This document shows, in pieces, positions 37,606 through 47,794 of a stretch of DNA of 64,000 nucleotides (the first letter of the stretch is position 1; every line of letters begins with the position of its first letter). The notes beneath the pieces are model-generated. The model was not told the origin of the DNA, made no database searches, and was given only the letters and a program-made list of their open reading frames with translations. Both the position numbers and the translations under genes were made by a program. Origin of the DNA: Stropharia rugosoannulata (lineage: Eukaryota > Basidiomycota > Agaricomycetes > Agaricales > Strophariaceae); assembly GCA_028532985.1 (NCBI GenBank), contig JANCIK010000004.1, forward strand, positions 868,001-932,000, written 5' to 3'.

Positions 37606-38409
37606 ATGTCAAGTCCAAGTCCAACAATCCAAGTCCCGTCCATGCCTCGGCAGCTGGTGGTTCCCCCGCCCGCAGAAGTGGATCGAGCGCATCTAACGCG
37701 GCTTTTCGGGGAGGAAACCCAGCAAATTCACCCCGCATTCCTGCGAGATCAGCTGCGTATCCTTTCTGACAGGTGAGTATTCCACCTCGTCGGTCATTGA
37801 TCATTACCTGATTGTTCCGTCTGTAGGTTGATCGCAGGACTGAGGGCCGTAAAGTTATCGCCCGGAGTGATCTCCGCTCCATACCCAGAGAGAGCCAGCG
37901 TGACGATGAGCGCGCACACCTTTGCTTTCTGCCCCACACATATCCTCGCCGTTTACGACGACAACACCGGCCCTAGCGCTGCCCCAACAGCCTCCCCGAG
38001 ACGACCTAGGGTCACGGTATTCCCGGCCCACGAACATGTCCTAAGGATGAATTGCACAAGGCTACCAACCCTTACGCCATGTGCTGGCGCGCTGGCCGCC
38101 GGGATTACAACGGAAGCAGCGACGCTTCCTGTCGCGCCCCTACGTGTACCCAGCGCAGCAACATTCCACACCCTTTTCAACTTCTTGTACACCAAGAATA
38201 CGCAGGAGCTACGGGCCGCTTTGAGGCCAGAAGCCACGGGAGATAGCACGCAGGTGAACGCGTGCAAGCGCCTAGTCTTGGTATACGGCGTGTACTCGAA
38301 CGCGATGGCTCTGGGGGTGATCAACGAGAAGGTTGGGGCCGAGAATAAATCTCTTTATGATGTTATCGAAGAAGAGTGGGCGCAGATTAATATGATCCTC
38401 AGATCATAA
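37606..38409 (+). CDS. Clp1 (clampless)-like protein, tentative
   Basis: Exons 37606-37772 and 37827-38409; 249 residues. The N-terminal third is Pro/Ser-rich, then FLRDQLRILSDRLIAGLRAVKL, a strand-rich segment RPRVTVFPAHEHVLRMNCTRLP, VAPLRVPSAATFHTLFNFLYTKN and a helical end. This arrangement resembles basidiomycete Clp1-like proteins. Coprinopsis and Ustilago clp1 act in clamp formation and dikaryotic growth downstream of the mating-type genes, but the family is multi-copy in mushrooms and most members are unstudied. The Clp1 assignment is from remembered motifs (LPVxxLxVPSxxTFxxLxxFLYTK) and could be wrong. The upstream in-frame extension to 37471 is possible but basic and repetitive. Confidence 0.7.
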
Positions 38410-38763
38410 GCGGACAACATAAAAATTAGATGTAATACTTAACTTATTAGCTTATTTATATACCAAACGGAACATGTGTATGCTACATTTATGATTTACA
38501 CAATACATGCATCAACATTATATGCGATGGGACGAATACACATCAGGATCTGTAATTTGATAAGTCACCCAGTAGGTGGGTTTGGGATCTCTAGTGCGAA
38601 GTAAAGGAAAGGGTAAAACCTTCTCACGGGTATTTGATTACTGCCAGTTGCCTGCATAGTTCGGTGGGGTCAAGGTAAAATTGGAATGTTTTATACAAGT
38701 TATCAACAAGTTATGTTCTTGCCCCTCGCATTGCCTTCACAAATGCCTCACAGCCAAATATAT
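38410..38763. other. convergent intergenic region
   Basis: Shared 3' flank of the Clp1-like gene (+) and the HET gene (-). AT-rich, nothing recognised. Confidence 0.5.
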
Positions 38764-40757
38764 TTACATATACAATGACGCCAACATCATGGACTCGGAC
38801 CCCAATAAAGTCTTAACAACCGTTGAAAAGCCATTCTTTGAATTTACCTGTCCCTCAAAGACAATCGGACGTTGGGTGTCAATTTTCGACTGTGCGCCTA
38901 GAAACATTAATGCCATATCGCTATCTTTTAGCCATTGGTTATTAACAGGTGGGTACCAGGCTAGAATAAATCCAAATCCAGAGCGAGGAATGTACGCATT
39001 CATATTGTCTTCGCCAAAGGTATAAATAGCGAAGATGAATTGAGGATGTTCTGCTACAGTATTGTTCATAGCTGTCTGGCTCGGTCCACTGGGATAGATT
39101 TCTCTTGCGATAGGGTATGCAGAGTAGCTTGCATGAAGATGGACATTAAGTGGTTTGAAACTCTGTGCGTTGTGCCCTAATTTGAAGTGCACGAGGTGTC
39201 CATCAAATGCACCAGCCTGCCCACTGGGTGCAAGCACAGCACGGACTAGGAGGAGCCGCATGCGCAGGCCGATGTGCGTGAGGACTGTGGGCTCAAACGA
39301 GAGCCTCTTCGTGGCATGGGAAAACCAGTTGGACACCGCTCTGGCAATGGATGGCTGAGGTTCATTGAATTGAATACCATTAGTGTAGCAGTCCGGTCCA
39401 GAAGGCAACATGCGTGAAGTATGTACTGACCGCGACACTGGCTTGCCCGCCCATAAGAGCAGTGCACATACTTGTTCCGCAGGTTTCGTTGCAAGGATTG
39501 CTTCACAGAGACGGAAAAACGCCCGCTCTCTCCCCTCGCCATATGCAATGGGAAAATTTACTTGGAAGATACCCATTAGCCCGTAAGCACGGTCCTCCGG
39601 ACGTGTCGTCTCCCGACGCGCAGCCCATTGCATTTGCTGTATTATTTGTGCGCCCGACAGGATAATGTTGACGTCTTCAGTGGGCCCGCCGTCGTAAGGA
39701 GGGATACCTGTTGCCATTTCCACTTTTTGTTGGATTAGAGTAAATCCGCGAAATGTTCCCAGTGGAAGATGCCAGTAGGGGTATTTATCGTTCTCTCTTT
39801 CGGCGGATGTCAGCATTGGAAAGGAGTCGGAAAGCAGTTGCCATCGGCAGTCAAAAAATCTGACAACCTTAGGCGCAAGATATTCCTGCAATGTCCAACC
39901 TCTTGTGAACCACCGGTCAGACTCCATGCCGTCCAGCGACGGTGATGCCTTAGTCTCTGAGAGATATACGATGCAAGCCATTGAGTTTTTATACCAGCGG
40001 TACATGGATCGAATAGACTCGTCCAGTTCCGACGTGCTGCTTTTGTCTATGCAGATAGTATCTAACCAGACATAGCGTGCCTGGTGAAATGTTTTCAGAA
40101 CACTCACGAAAAAGCTTTGTGTCTTTTTGAAGCTGGCGGCCTTTTTTCCAGTTCGGAATGGAACACGCGCCTCATTGGACTGCCAGAACGAAGGGTGAGA
40201 AGCTACATCTTGGTAAGACATCTCGACGTCTTCTCCAAGTAACCAAGTATGAGATAGAACCACGTAAGCAGTCAATTGCGCTGTCCATTCCTTGAGTCTA
40301 TCGAAATTTCCTGCCTGGATGGCTGTCTTGATCTGAATGTCGCCTTCGATGGCTCTAATCGTTGAGCTGATCACTGCATCGCGGTCGGCAAAACTGAAGT
40401 CATCCAGATTGATCATACGAATCGGAATAGAGCTGTAGACATATGCTGTGACTATGTCTCGCACGATCTTTCTCGCTTTAAAAGTGGGTCAATACAAGGT
40501 CGTGATCGGAGGTCATGGGCACCTTCTGGTGTCAACCAAGCCAACAGCGGCACAGTCGGAGGACCTGTCTCGGGGAAAGGTTGAATAGGCTGAAGGCACT
40601 CTTATTTATTTAGTCTACTCCATACCGGTGGTGTCCATGGTTGGCTCAAGAATCGGAGTGAAAAGACCGTGGACGACGGTGGATGGCGGAAGCTGAGGTT
40701 CGACGGGCGCTTATTTCGGTCCTTAGACACGTGGACATGGTTCTCACGCGACGCAGC
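38764..40757 (-). CDS. heterokaryon incompatibility (HET) domain protein, 5' end unresolved
   Basis: The main exon 38764-40475 carries a HET domain: AYVVLSHTWLLGEDVEMSYQD, RYVWLDTICIDKSS, SMYRWYKNSMACIVYLSE and SDRWFTRGWTLQEYLAP, then PEDRAYGLMGIFQVNFPIAYGEG. Two further exons upstream, 40523-40589 and 40626-40757, join in phase and give a Pro-rich segment ending LLAWLTPEARKIVRDIV. No ATG lies in the two extra exons, so the true start is upstream or an internal Met at 40416 is used. At least 615 codons are supported. HET proteins trigger cell death or growth arrest after fusion of incompatible hyphae; many in Agaricomycetes have no known partner. The C-terminal 230 residues show no domain I recognise. 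Confidence 0.85.
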
Positions 40758-41358
40758 CTGAAAAGGAAAACTCCGACATCCCTCTGTGTCTTCTGTTCAC
40801 TTCTAGCCTCCAAATACCATAGCCTTTCGCGGATCATAACAACCTCTAGTAGACTTTGGAACTCGACGCACGAGCTCAAGCGGCTGGCTTAGTGCGGTCT
40901 CTGTATGAGATATTCAATCATCTGACTCCTGAGTACAGTTCATCAGACTGCCATCTTGATCAAACCATTTTTATCAAACATTTACCCAAGTTTTCTGTGA
41001 GAGTCCAGGACTCGTTTAGGACTCATTTTCGAAATTCAGGTGACATTAAATCAGGTAAAACTCGGACTGAAGATTCTTGCCAGTAGCTAAGTTCCTTTCA
41101 GATCGCTCGGACATTGAGTACTCTGCGTGCCGTCTGCAAAAATCACTGATGACGTCGGTTTGGGGCATCTTGTGTTGTATTTCAGAGGCTTCTTCGGAGT
41201 TGTCCACGGACTTCTCTCGCCGCATAAACACATGAGCATTGTGTTGATTTTGATTTTGTATTTTAAGAAGTGAAGGACTTGCTCCAGACTCGTGCTCAGG
41301 AAGGATATAAAGAGAGATTAAATGGTCTGCTTAACTTCAGTTCTCTCTCACTGTGAAC
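40758..41358. other. intergenic region with probable 5' end of the HET gene
   Basis: Divergent spacer. The missing first HET exon should lie in its left part; a minus-strand open frame to 40879 contains VVMIRERLWYLEAR but cannot be joined in phase to the called exons. The right part is the promoter of the secreted protein gene. Confidence 0.45.
41306..41311 (+). promoter_or_regulatory. TATA box of the secreted protein gene
   Basis: tataaa at 41306-41311, 53 bp before the ATG at 41359, the usual core-promoter spacing for fungal genes with short leaders. Confidence 0.6.
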
Positions 41359-42220
41359 ATGCGTTGCCTTTCTTTGCTCATACCGGCTGCCCTCTGTGCT
41401 CTTGTTGCGGGTACCCCTGTCGTCCCAGGTTCGTAGCATACATGATACGTTAGCTGTATGGTTTTGACTAACAGACTATACAGAGGAGCTCTGCAAGGGT
41501 GCCACTACAGTCACTTCCACTGAATGGATTGGAGCCAATAAGAACGTCAAGCTTGAACACATAACATGCAGCGTCACGCAAGACTCAACTGCAATTGAGC
41601 ATGGCGCCATGCTTCAGACTCGTCAGGCAGCACCAAATGTGTGCGGGGCAAATTGTAATTGTATTTTGCAGGCCAACTTTCGTTTGCTGATATCATATTA
41701 GGCAACACGTTCTGCTTCACCCCATCTGGGGGAGGTCCTGACCCAAATGACTGCCACATAATTGCAGATGCACTACGCTTCGATAGTCAGAACGAGGCAC
41801 CGATATTCACGGTGGCTAACGGGGTGAGCAATCTTCGGGCATATTTTTGTCAGGTTATTGATCATTTTTATTCTTTGGCCTTGTAGACCAACAACATTTT
41901 GTCTTTATCCTTCGCCTCTTGCACTTCGTTCTTCTTGAATCAAGCTACGACATCCCTTAGCTACTGTCGCACAGATTTTGTCAGTTCTAGTTCTCGTGCT
42001 ACAACATACATCCGAGAAGTCTCTGACTGAACGCTTTTTAAAAATATTAGGCTGCTCTCATCGACGACATTGCTCCTAACTGCCAGGCTACCCAGAATGC
42101 ACACGGGGGACTCTGCGTTGCTGTTGATGGTCGTTGGTTTGTTCAGTGAGTTCAGGTTCACGTGCGGACGTACGAAAGTGATCGACTAACTAAATCCATT
42201 TAAGGGTACAACATTCCTAA
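41359..42220 (+). CDS. secreted Cys-containing protein of unknown function
   Basis: Exons 41359-41428, 41484-41654, 41702-41823, 41887-41979, 42051-42145 and 42205-42220; 188 residues. Signal peptide at residues 1-18 (LLIPAALCALVAGTP). The mature part has CGANCNTFCFTPSGGGPDPNDCHIIADALRF-type spacing, a second block with SLSYCRTDFAALIDDIAP, and the end NAHGGLCVAVDGRWFVQVQHS. The 16-bp last exon restores the Val-Gln-His-Ser end I remember from related Agaricomycete proteins; without it the frame stops after Gln. Paired cysteines suggest a disulphide-stabilised extracellular domain. I do not know a function for this family. It has its own TATA box 53 bp upstream. Confidence 0.82.
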
Positions 42221-43044
42221 ATATGGAAATGCCGTATTTGAGAAACGGCAAAACAAAGTCATGCCGGAAATGTTGGACTTTGACCTGCGAATATAGTGAT
42301 AATACTTGACTCCTGCTACTGAGTATAAATCCTAGTACCAAATAAGATTTTTTGCTTCGCAGTGTACTAAAAGCTTTTGATGTGACTGGATATCCCGTGT
42401 TCACATAACCATTACTGGGAAAGGTTTAGCCGGCAGTTGAATAGTACTATTGACGCTAGCTAGCGAATATGGCTCACTCATAGAAGTGAATAACACATCG
42501 ACATCAGTTTTATATTAGAGTAAATACATCTACGTCTGAGAACAGGGTAATTGATCAAGCATTCAAGTGAAACATGAGAAATCATCCAGTTACAGTGTGT
42601 GTGCGTTCAGATAGGCTTGTATGTTCAATGTAGTAGCTTAAAGTATGTACCTGTACCGATACAGACACGATGTTCTAGAAGATTCTGACATATGCATGTG
42701 TACTGTGCTATTCGGCCTGACTTCGGGCACGCATTTGAAAGCCTAAAGTCAGCCGCAATGTAATATATGCCAATGATCCAAGGACAAAGAATCGGAGTAT
42801 ACCATTTATCTTCTACCCCTGTGTCATAATTGCTGTGATTTATTGTGAACAGTAGACAAGTTCCGAATGTCAGATATTGTACATAAATATGGGATGCCAG
42901 TGGAAGTAGATATATTGACCAGTTAGACCGAGGCTGCTCCATGATAAGTATTGTCATGCGCCCCCGAGTTCAGCCTTGCAGGTGCTTGTCAATAGTACCT
43001 GTACATGATTACTCACCAGACCTATCGCATCTGCATCGCATAGT
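42221..43044. other. intergenic spacer
   Basis: Flank between the secreted protein gene (+) and the 65-aa candidate gene (-). A 110-codon minus-strand open frame (42625-42957) has no recognisable motif. Nothing called. Confidence 0.45.
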
Positions 43045-43343
43045 TCACGCGGGCTCATGAACCCCTCTCTTCAAAATAGAGTGCCCCGAATACTGCGTTT
43101 CCCATGGCTCGTCGGCGTCTGAAAAAGCAGTGACTCCATAGGTAAAGAAGGACAACTTGGGGTCCTGCATTCTTCGTATTAGTTACTAGTAGTATTTGTA
43201 AAGTCTAGATAGCGCTTCACGTTTGGGGTTCTCTTTCTTTTTGATGGAACCCAAGGGCCACTCTACGCCTAATCAGCCTCCGTTGATCAATAGACACCCA
43301 TTTTTACGGTCGAGCTTATTGTGATATGCGAATTTCGAAACAT
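43045..43343 (-). CDS. candidate 65-aa protein gene with three tiny exons
   Basis: Exons in transcript order 43308-43343, 43221-43262 and 43045-43164; all phase 0, introns of 45 and 56 bp with ordinary GT-AG ends. The product starts MFRNSHITIS, continues GPWVPSKRKRTPNDP, then LSFFTYGVTAFSDADEPWE, and ends HSILKRGVHEPA. The mixed, non-repetitive composition with Trp, Tyr and Pro and the smooth joining of three exons suggest a real small protein. The last exon is the best supported part; exon 1 and the start are weaker. The basic N-terminus could be a mitochondrial presequence. I do not recognise the family. Confidence 0.45.
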
Positions 43344-43790
43344 CCTTCAAGGAGCCATGGAATGATCATGGATGCCATCATGACAAAATTGTTGATCGAT
43401 GTTGACGTTGAAGTCTTAAGATCTTATTACTAAACCTACTCGCAGTAAAAAGTCTCATAGATTTTCAGAGCTCTATAAACCGGATGCAGTTGATAATTGA
43501 GTAGCTGCAGGTATTTATCTGTCATTTTCAAGTAAGTTGTGCAGTGTAGTGCCACTCAACGCATAGCCAACATTGTCGCCGTGCATACGCGGTCGTGGGA
43601 AAATATTGTTGCGTACTCAGGGTTGCTTACGAGCGCATTCACTACCCCATCCTCCTCTAAGTGTCAGCGCTGCCTCCGCTGCTAGGGAACTCCCCTAGTG
43701 CCGCTGTCTCATCTTTCATAGCCTTACTGCACGGCAGATTGCAGGACACCAGGTTCTGCATCAGCACTGCAATCCTAGTTACCACCTCAA
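43344..43790. other. divergent spacer
   Basis: Between the small candidate gene (-) and the DHHC gene (+). AT-rich, no further features. Confidence 0.45.
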
Positions 43791-46531
43791 ATGTCGGCCC
43801 CCTCACACTCGTTAACCTTTTCTCCTTCTGTTCACCAATCCCTAAATCAAGGCGTCAAAAGGAACTCGCTGGGATCGAATCAGTTACCCCTTCCTAGCGG
43901 TCTCAACTCACCAGTGATCCAGAGAACGCCGGGTATGACGGCCGGGCCCAGCAGTCCTCGCGTTCCTCCGTCTACGAAGCTTTCGGAAACCTTCCATTCA
44001 CAGACGTCACCTACTACCCCCAGCTTCTCTTATCCAAATCCTACACAACATATACACAGCTCGACACATGCAGGCGGAATCCAACCCTCAGCCGCGTTTT
44101 TTAGACCCTCAAGACCCAACTACCAGGCGCATTATTCCCGCCCTAGTTCCCCGGAATCGTTGGATGCCCCACAAGCCGACCACTTCCAGCTAGGCCCATT
44201 GAACCACCCTTCCGACTCAGAAGACCACCATATATCGGAAAGCATTGCAGGAGGACATGAAAGCGAGCAAGAACAACAATTTTCGACCCTGAAGCGAATA
44301 AAGCAAAGTCGCGAGCCACTACTGCCTGGACCTCATGGTGTACCACCGTCAAGACCCTCGGTGAACGCTGCGACCTCATTACCCGCATCGCGTTTAATGC
44401 GGAATAGTTTGGACCGAGTTATGAATATTAGCCGAGGGCTTAGTTTCGACTCCATGCGGAAAGCTAGCTCACGCACCCCCGAAGGACGACCTACGTTTGA
44501 AACCAAATTCATGGACGAAGAAAATGGGTACTCCCCTACGACGTTCAAGTCGCGTGGCATGTCGCTCGATCCTCACAGCCAGCGAGACTCTGTCCTCCAT
44601 TCCGTCCCATCCCCATCCCCTGATCCCTCTTTCGTTCCAATCCCGCCCCGCAGACGACCTCCTCTTGCTGCTGTACCGGTTATTGATTCGAAGGCAGGAA
44701 AGGTTGTCAGGAGATACCAGAGACATCCGTCTCGGAATCACTTTTTCATGGGTGGCAGGTTGCTAACGGGAGGCGACACACCTTGGGCTTTCATCTTCAC
44801 CCTGCTTTTGATATTTGCGATTGCTGGTATTTGGTTTGGGACAACTGTGGTATGGTGGTGGAAACACAAGAGTCCCGCCTTGGGTGCGGTTGGCATTTAC
44901 CTTTTCCTTATGATTGTTTCTACTATGTTCGCGACTGTAAGGCTTTTACATTGGTCATCGATGGAGGAAAGCCTCACTAATCCGTGATCCGTAGGCAACT
45001 ACTGACCCCGGCATTTTACCACGTAATCTAGACCCAGATCCGCCTTACCCCGCTGCTTCACCCTCCGACGGAAGCGTTCGTGCCCCTATGCCTCGTGATT
45101 TGAAGGTTCGAGCAGATATGTGAGTGTTATCTAATCGTAGCTGACCAGGGCTGACTTCGCGCCAGAGTACGCGTAAAATACTGCCCAACATGTAAGACCT
45201 ATCGTCCGCCACGATCAAGCCATTGCAAGATGGTATGCGTCATTTACATACTTCGGTTGCCCGGCTGTATTCAATTGAATTTCTACCTCAGTGCGATAAT
45301 TGTGTGGATGGATGTGATCATCACTGTCAATGGGTGAACAACTGTGTTGGCCGCAGAAACTACACGACTTTCTTTGCCCTGTTGGTAACAGCAGTGAGTA
45401 ACGTTTTCTCGTATCCCCTTGAAACTATCAACATTCGTTGATACCCCTCAAGTATGTTGAAAGAATTATGCACTGATTTAGTATTCGTCCGATCTATTCT
45501 TGTTCACAGGTCCTCACCCTCATACTTATTATCATCACGTCCGCCCTGCACCTGTTTTTCCTGACACGAGACGAGCATATGGACTTTAGACATGCGCTAG
45601 GCCATGGGGCAGGCAGCGCTGTGGTGTTTTTGCTGTCCGTAGCCGTGATATGGCCTGTCGCCGCCCTCCTGTCATATCATATGCGAGTGAGTCTCACTTC
45701 TATCATTTTGTGGAAGCTTTCTTTTTTCGTAATGCACCATCCAAAAATTGTTCTCCTATTTTCGTCGCTGCTCATTTGCTATGAACTAAATTCAGCCTGT
45801 ATTGCCCATATAAGCATGCATCACTATCCATTTCTTACGTCTGTCTATTCAGAGACAAGATACTGACTTCTACTGCTCCATTCTAGCTTCTCCTCCTCAA
45901 TATAACTACCATTGAGCAAGTGAGTGCATTCTTTCATTTGTCCGATCTTGTCTAGCGCTTCATTTCGAATGTTTGGACGTGGTTTCTGGTGGTCGTGTGG
46001 AGTTATGTGATTTACATTATTAGATCACATACGACACCATATTCCCATTCCTCTCCGATCTGTCATGATCTGCCAAACGACCGGATAGACACCCGTCCTT
46101 TTGTTGTGCCTCTTCAAGCACAACTTTGAAGTGGCCCTTCCTATTCATATTGCAACATGTTCTCGCGCAAATGATCGCCGCCGACATGACCGACGGTGGT
46201 CATTTTACATTCCCATTGAGAACAAGAAACTGACACACTTTCTCCCTTTTTTGCGCATCGTTTGTAGATTAGGAATCAGGCGCACAAGAGTCTTGTACCG
46301 GGCCCGGCACCTCCAAACCCATTCTCGCACGGGAATTGGAGACGCAATGCGCTCGCGGTTATATGTAGGCCGCAGGGGCCGTCGTGGCTGGAGCCGGCGG
46401 CTGTGGCGACTGAAGACAAGCGGGAGATCAACCCTGGGATGCTAATTGATGTCGAACACCTTGGTGGCGGCGACAAGAGCGCGGTTGGCCACGGGAGCAC
46501 GGCGGAGTGGGAAGACCAGCGACACTCGTAA
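43791..46531 (+). CDS. DHHC palmitoyltransferase, ERF2-like
   Basis: Exons 43791-44936, 44995-45119, 45166-45232, 45292-45393, 45510-45686, 45887-45919 and 46268-46531; 637 residues. About 300 N-terminal residues are Ser/Pro-rich and probably disordered. Then comes the DHHC core: two TM helices, [10 protein letters not shown], and the Cys-rich domain with [20 protein letters not shown] and [22 protein letters not shown] itself is at 455-458, C458 being the acyl-accepting residue. Two more TM helices follow, then [18 protein letters not shown] and FSHGNWRRN, typical of ERF2. In yeast, Erf2 with Erf4 palmitoylates Ras at the ER. The introns at 45394-45509, 45687-45886 and 45920-46267 are far longer than elsewhere in the window. 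Confidence 0.93.
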
Positions 46532-47794
46532 GAAGACTAGGTTCTCACCGGTATTACCGGCCGGTCGAGGGGATGGGGATGAGGATGCAGACTTAAGGTT
46601 CGATGTACATTCAGAGCGACCTCCGAGCGTCGTATCAAGACTCAGGCCAGGTTCTTTTCTACATTGGATTTCTACTGCGTGTCGGCTATTGGTGATGACG
46701 GTATGTTGGCTTGTATGCGTGTTTGTGAGTCGACGGAGGCGGTATGCTTTTTCTGGGTTATTTTTTTCTTGTATTTTGCTATCGTTATTTTGGTAGACCT
46801 TTCCTGTCCTTGGATACCCACCGCCATAATCCGCCGTTTCGTACTCGTTCTCCCGATGGGTGTCCCGCGTCCCCGACGTATATTGAAAGGATTTATATAC
46901 ATAGGTACATACATGCTTTAGATAGACAGTACGTTGGGCCTTCATTAATTTGAGTTCCCCGAAGAGCTTCGCGCCTTCTCTCGTGCGAACTGCCGGATGC
47001 ATTCCGGGGGCGGTGGCAGTGAGCGCCTATTTTTAGGCGCTCAAGGCGCCCGAATCGAGGCGTGGCTGCACAGGGCTCGGGGCGGGGAGTTGCCTCATAT
47101 CGCGGTCGTTTATCTTTTTGAGCTACATACTGGGTACGAGCCAATGGAGACGCGGGGGGCACTCTACAGGGCAAGAGGGCATACACGAGGGTGGGAAATC
47201 TATATATGGAGCTGGACGTATGTGGGAGACGGTGAGCTGTAGGCGCAAGTTATGCGCGGGGACAGGGAGTCCGCGGTGAGTAATTTATCTGACGCTGGCC
47301 CCGAAGGACGCGGGCGGCGGCGTCCTTCAGATCGCTGGTAGCGTGAAACATGATTGGGATCTAGGTGGTGGTGGTGGCAGCGACAGAGGACCTGGCGTGT
47401 GGGAGGAGGAATAAATAGGTTGGTGGACGCTCCACAGTCATGAGGGGTTTCGCCGACAAAATAGGCTAATCGGAGGGATGAAGGTTGTGCCGGCGGGGAC
47501 GTTCCTGTGACGCAGGTCATGCGTGTGCGCGGGACGAGAATTGGGGCTCCGCTTGAATGGTGTGGGACGGCATCAACATGGGCTGTGGGCCTTGTGCTGT
47601 CGGCAACGACGACGCCCTTGAGCAGCGCGCACGACTGGGACACAACGGCAGCAACCGGTGAGTGGCCGTCGCGGGGCCGTGCGCAGGGGACTGGCGATCG
47701 CCCGAATGTTGACTTGACTAAGCAGATCTATCTAGTCACACAACCCAAACCAAACGCAAACAGGTCGACCAAAAATCATATAACAGAGGCGAGC
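46532..47794. other. intergenic region, GC-richer
   Basis: 3' flank of the DHHC gene and promoter of the Zn2Cys6 gene. It holds the 9-bp perfect hairpin at 47021-47042. The several open frames here (for example 46446-46796 and minus 47200-47643) run through G/C-rich DNA without domain signals and were not called. Confidence 0.5.
47021..47042. repeat. perfect 9-bp inverted repeat with TTTT loop
   Basis: gagcgccta (47021-47029), tttt, taggcgctc (47034-47042). It lies between the DHHC gene and the Zn2Cys6 gene; role unknown. Confidence 0.5.

Noticed and set aside
40683..40892. Plus-strand 69-codon open frame
   Set aside because: It lies opposite probable 5' exons of the HET gene and shows no features.
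42625..42957. 110-codon minus-strand open frame
   Set aside because: No motif or signal, and composition resembles AT-rich spacer DNA.
47200..47643. 147-codon minus-strand open frame in GC-rich DNA
   Set aside because: Pro/His/Ser-rich chance reading without domain; GC-rich DNA lacks stops on several frames.
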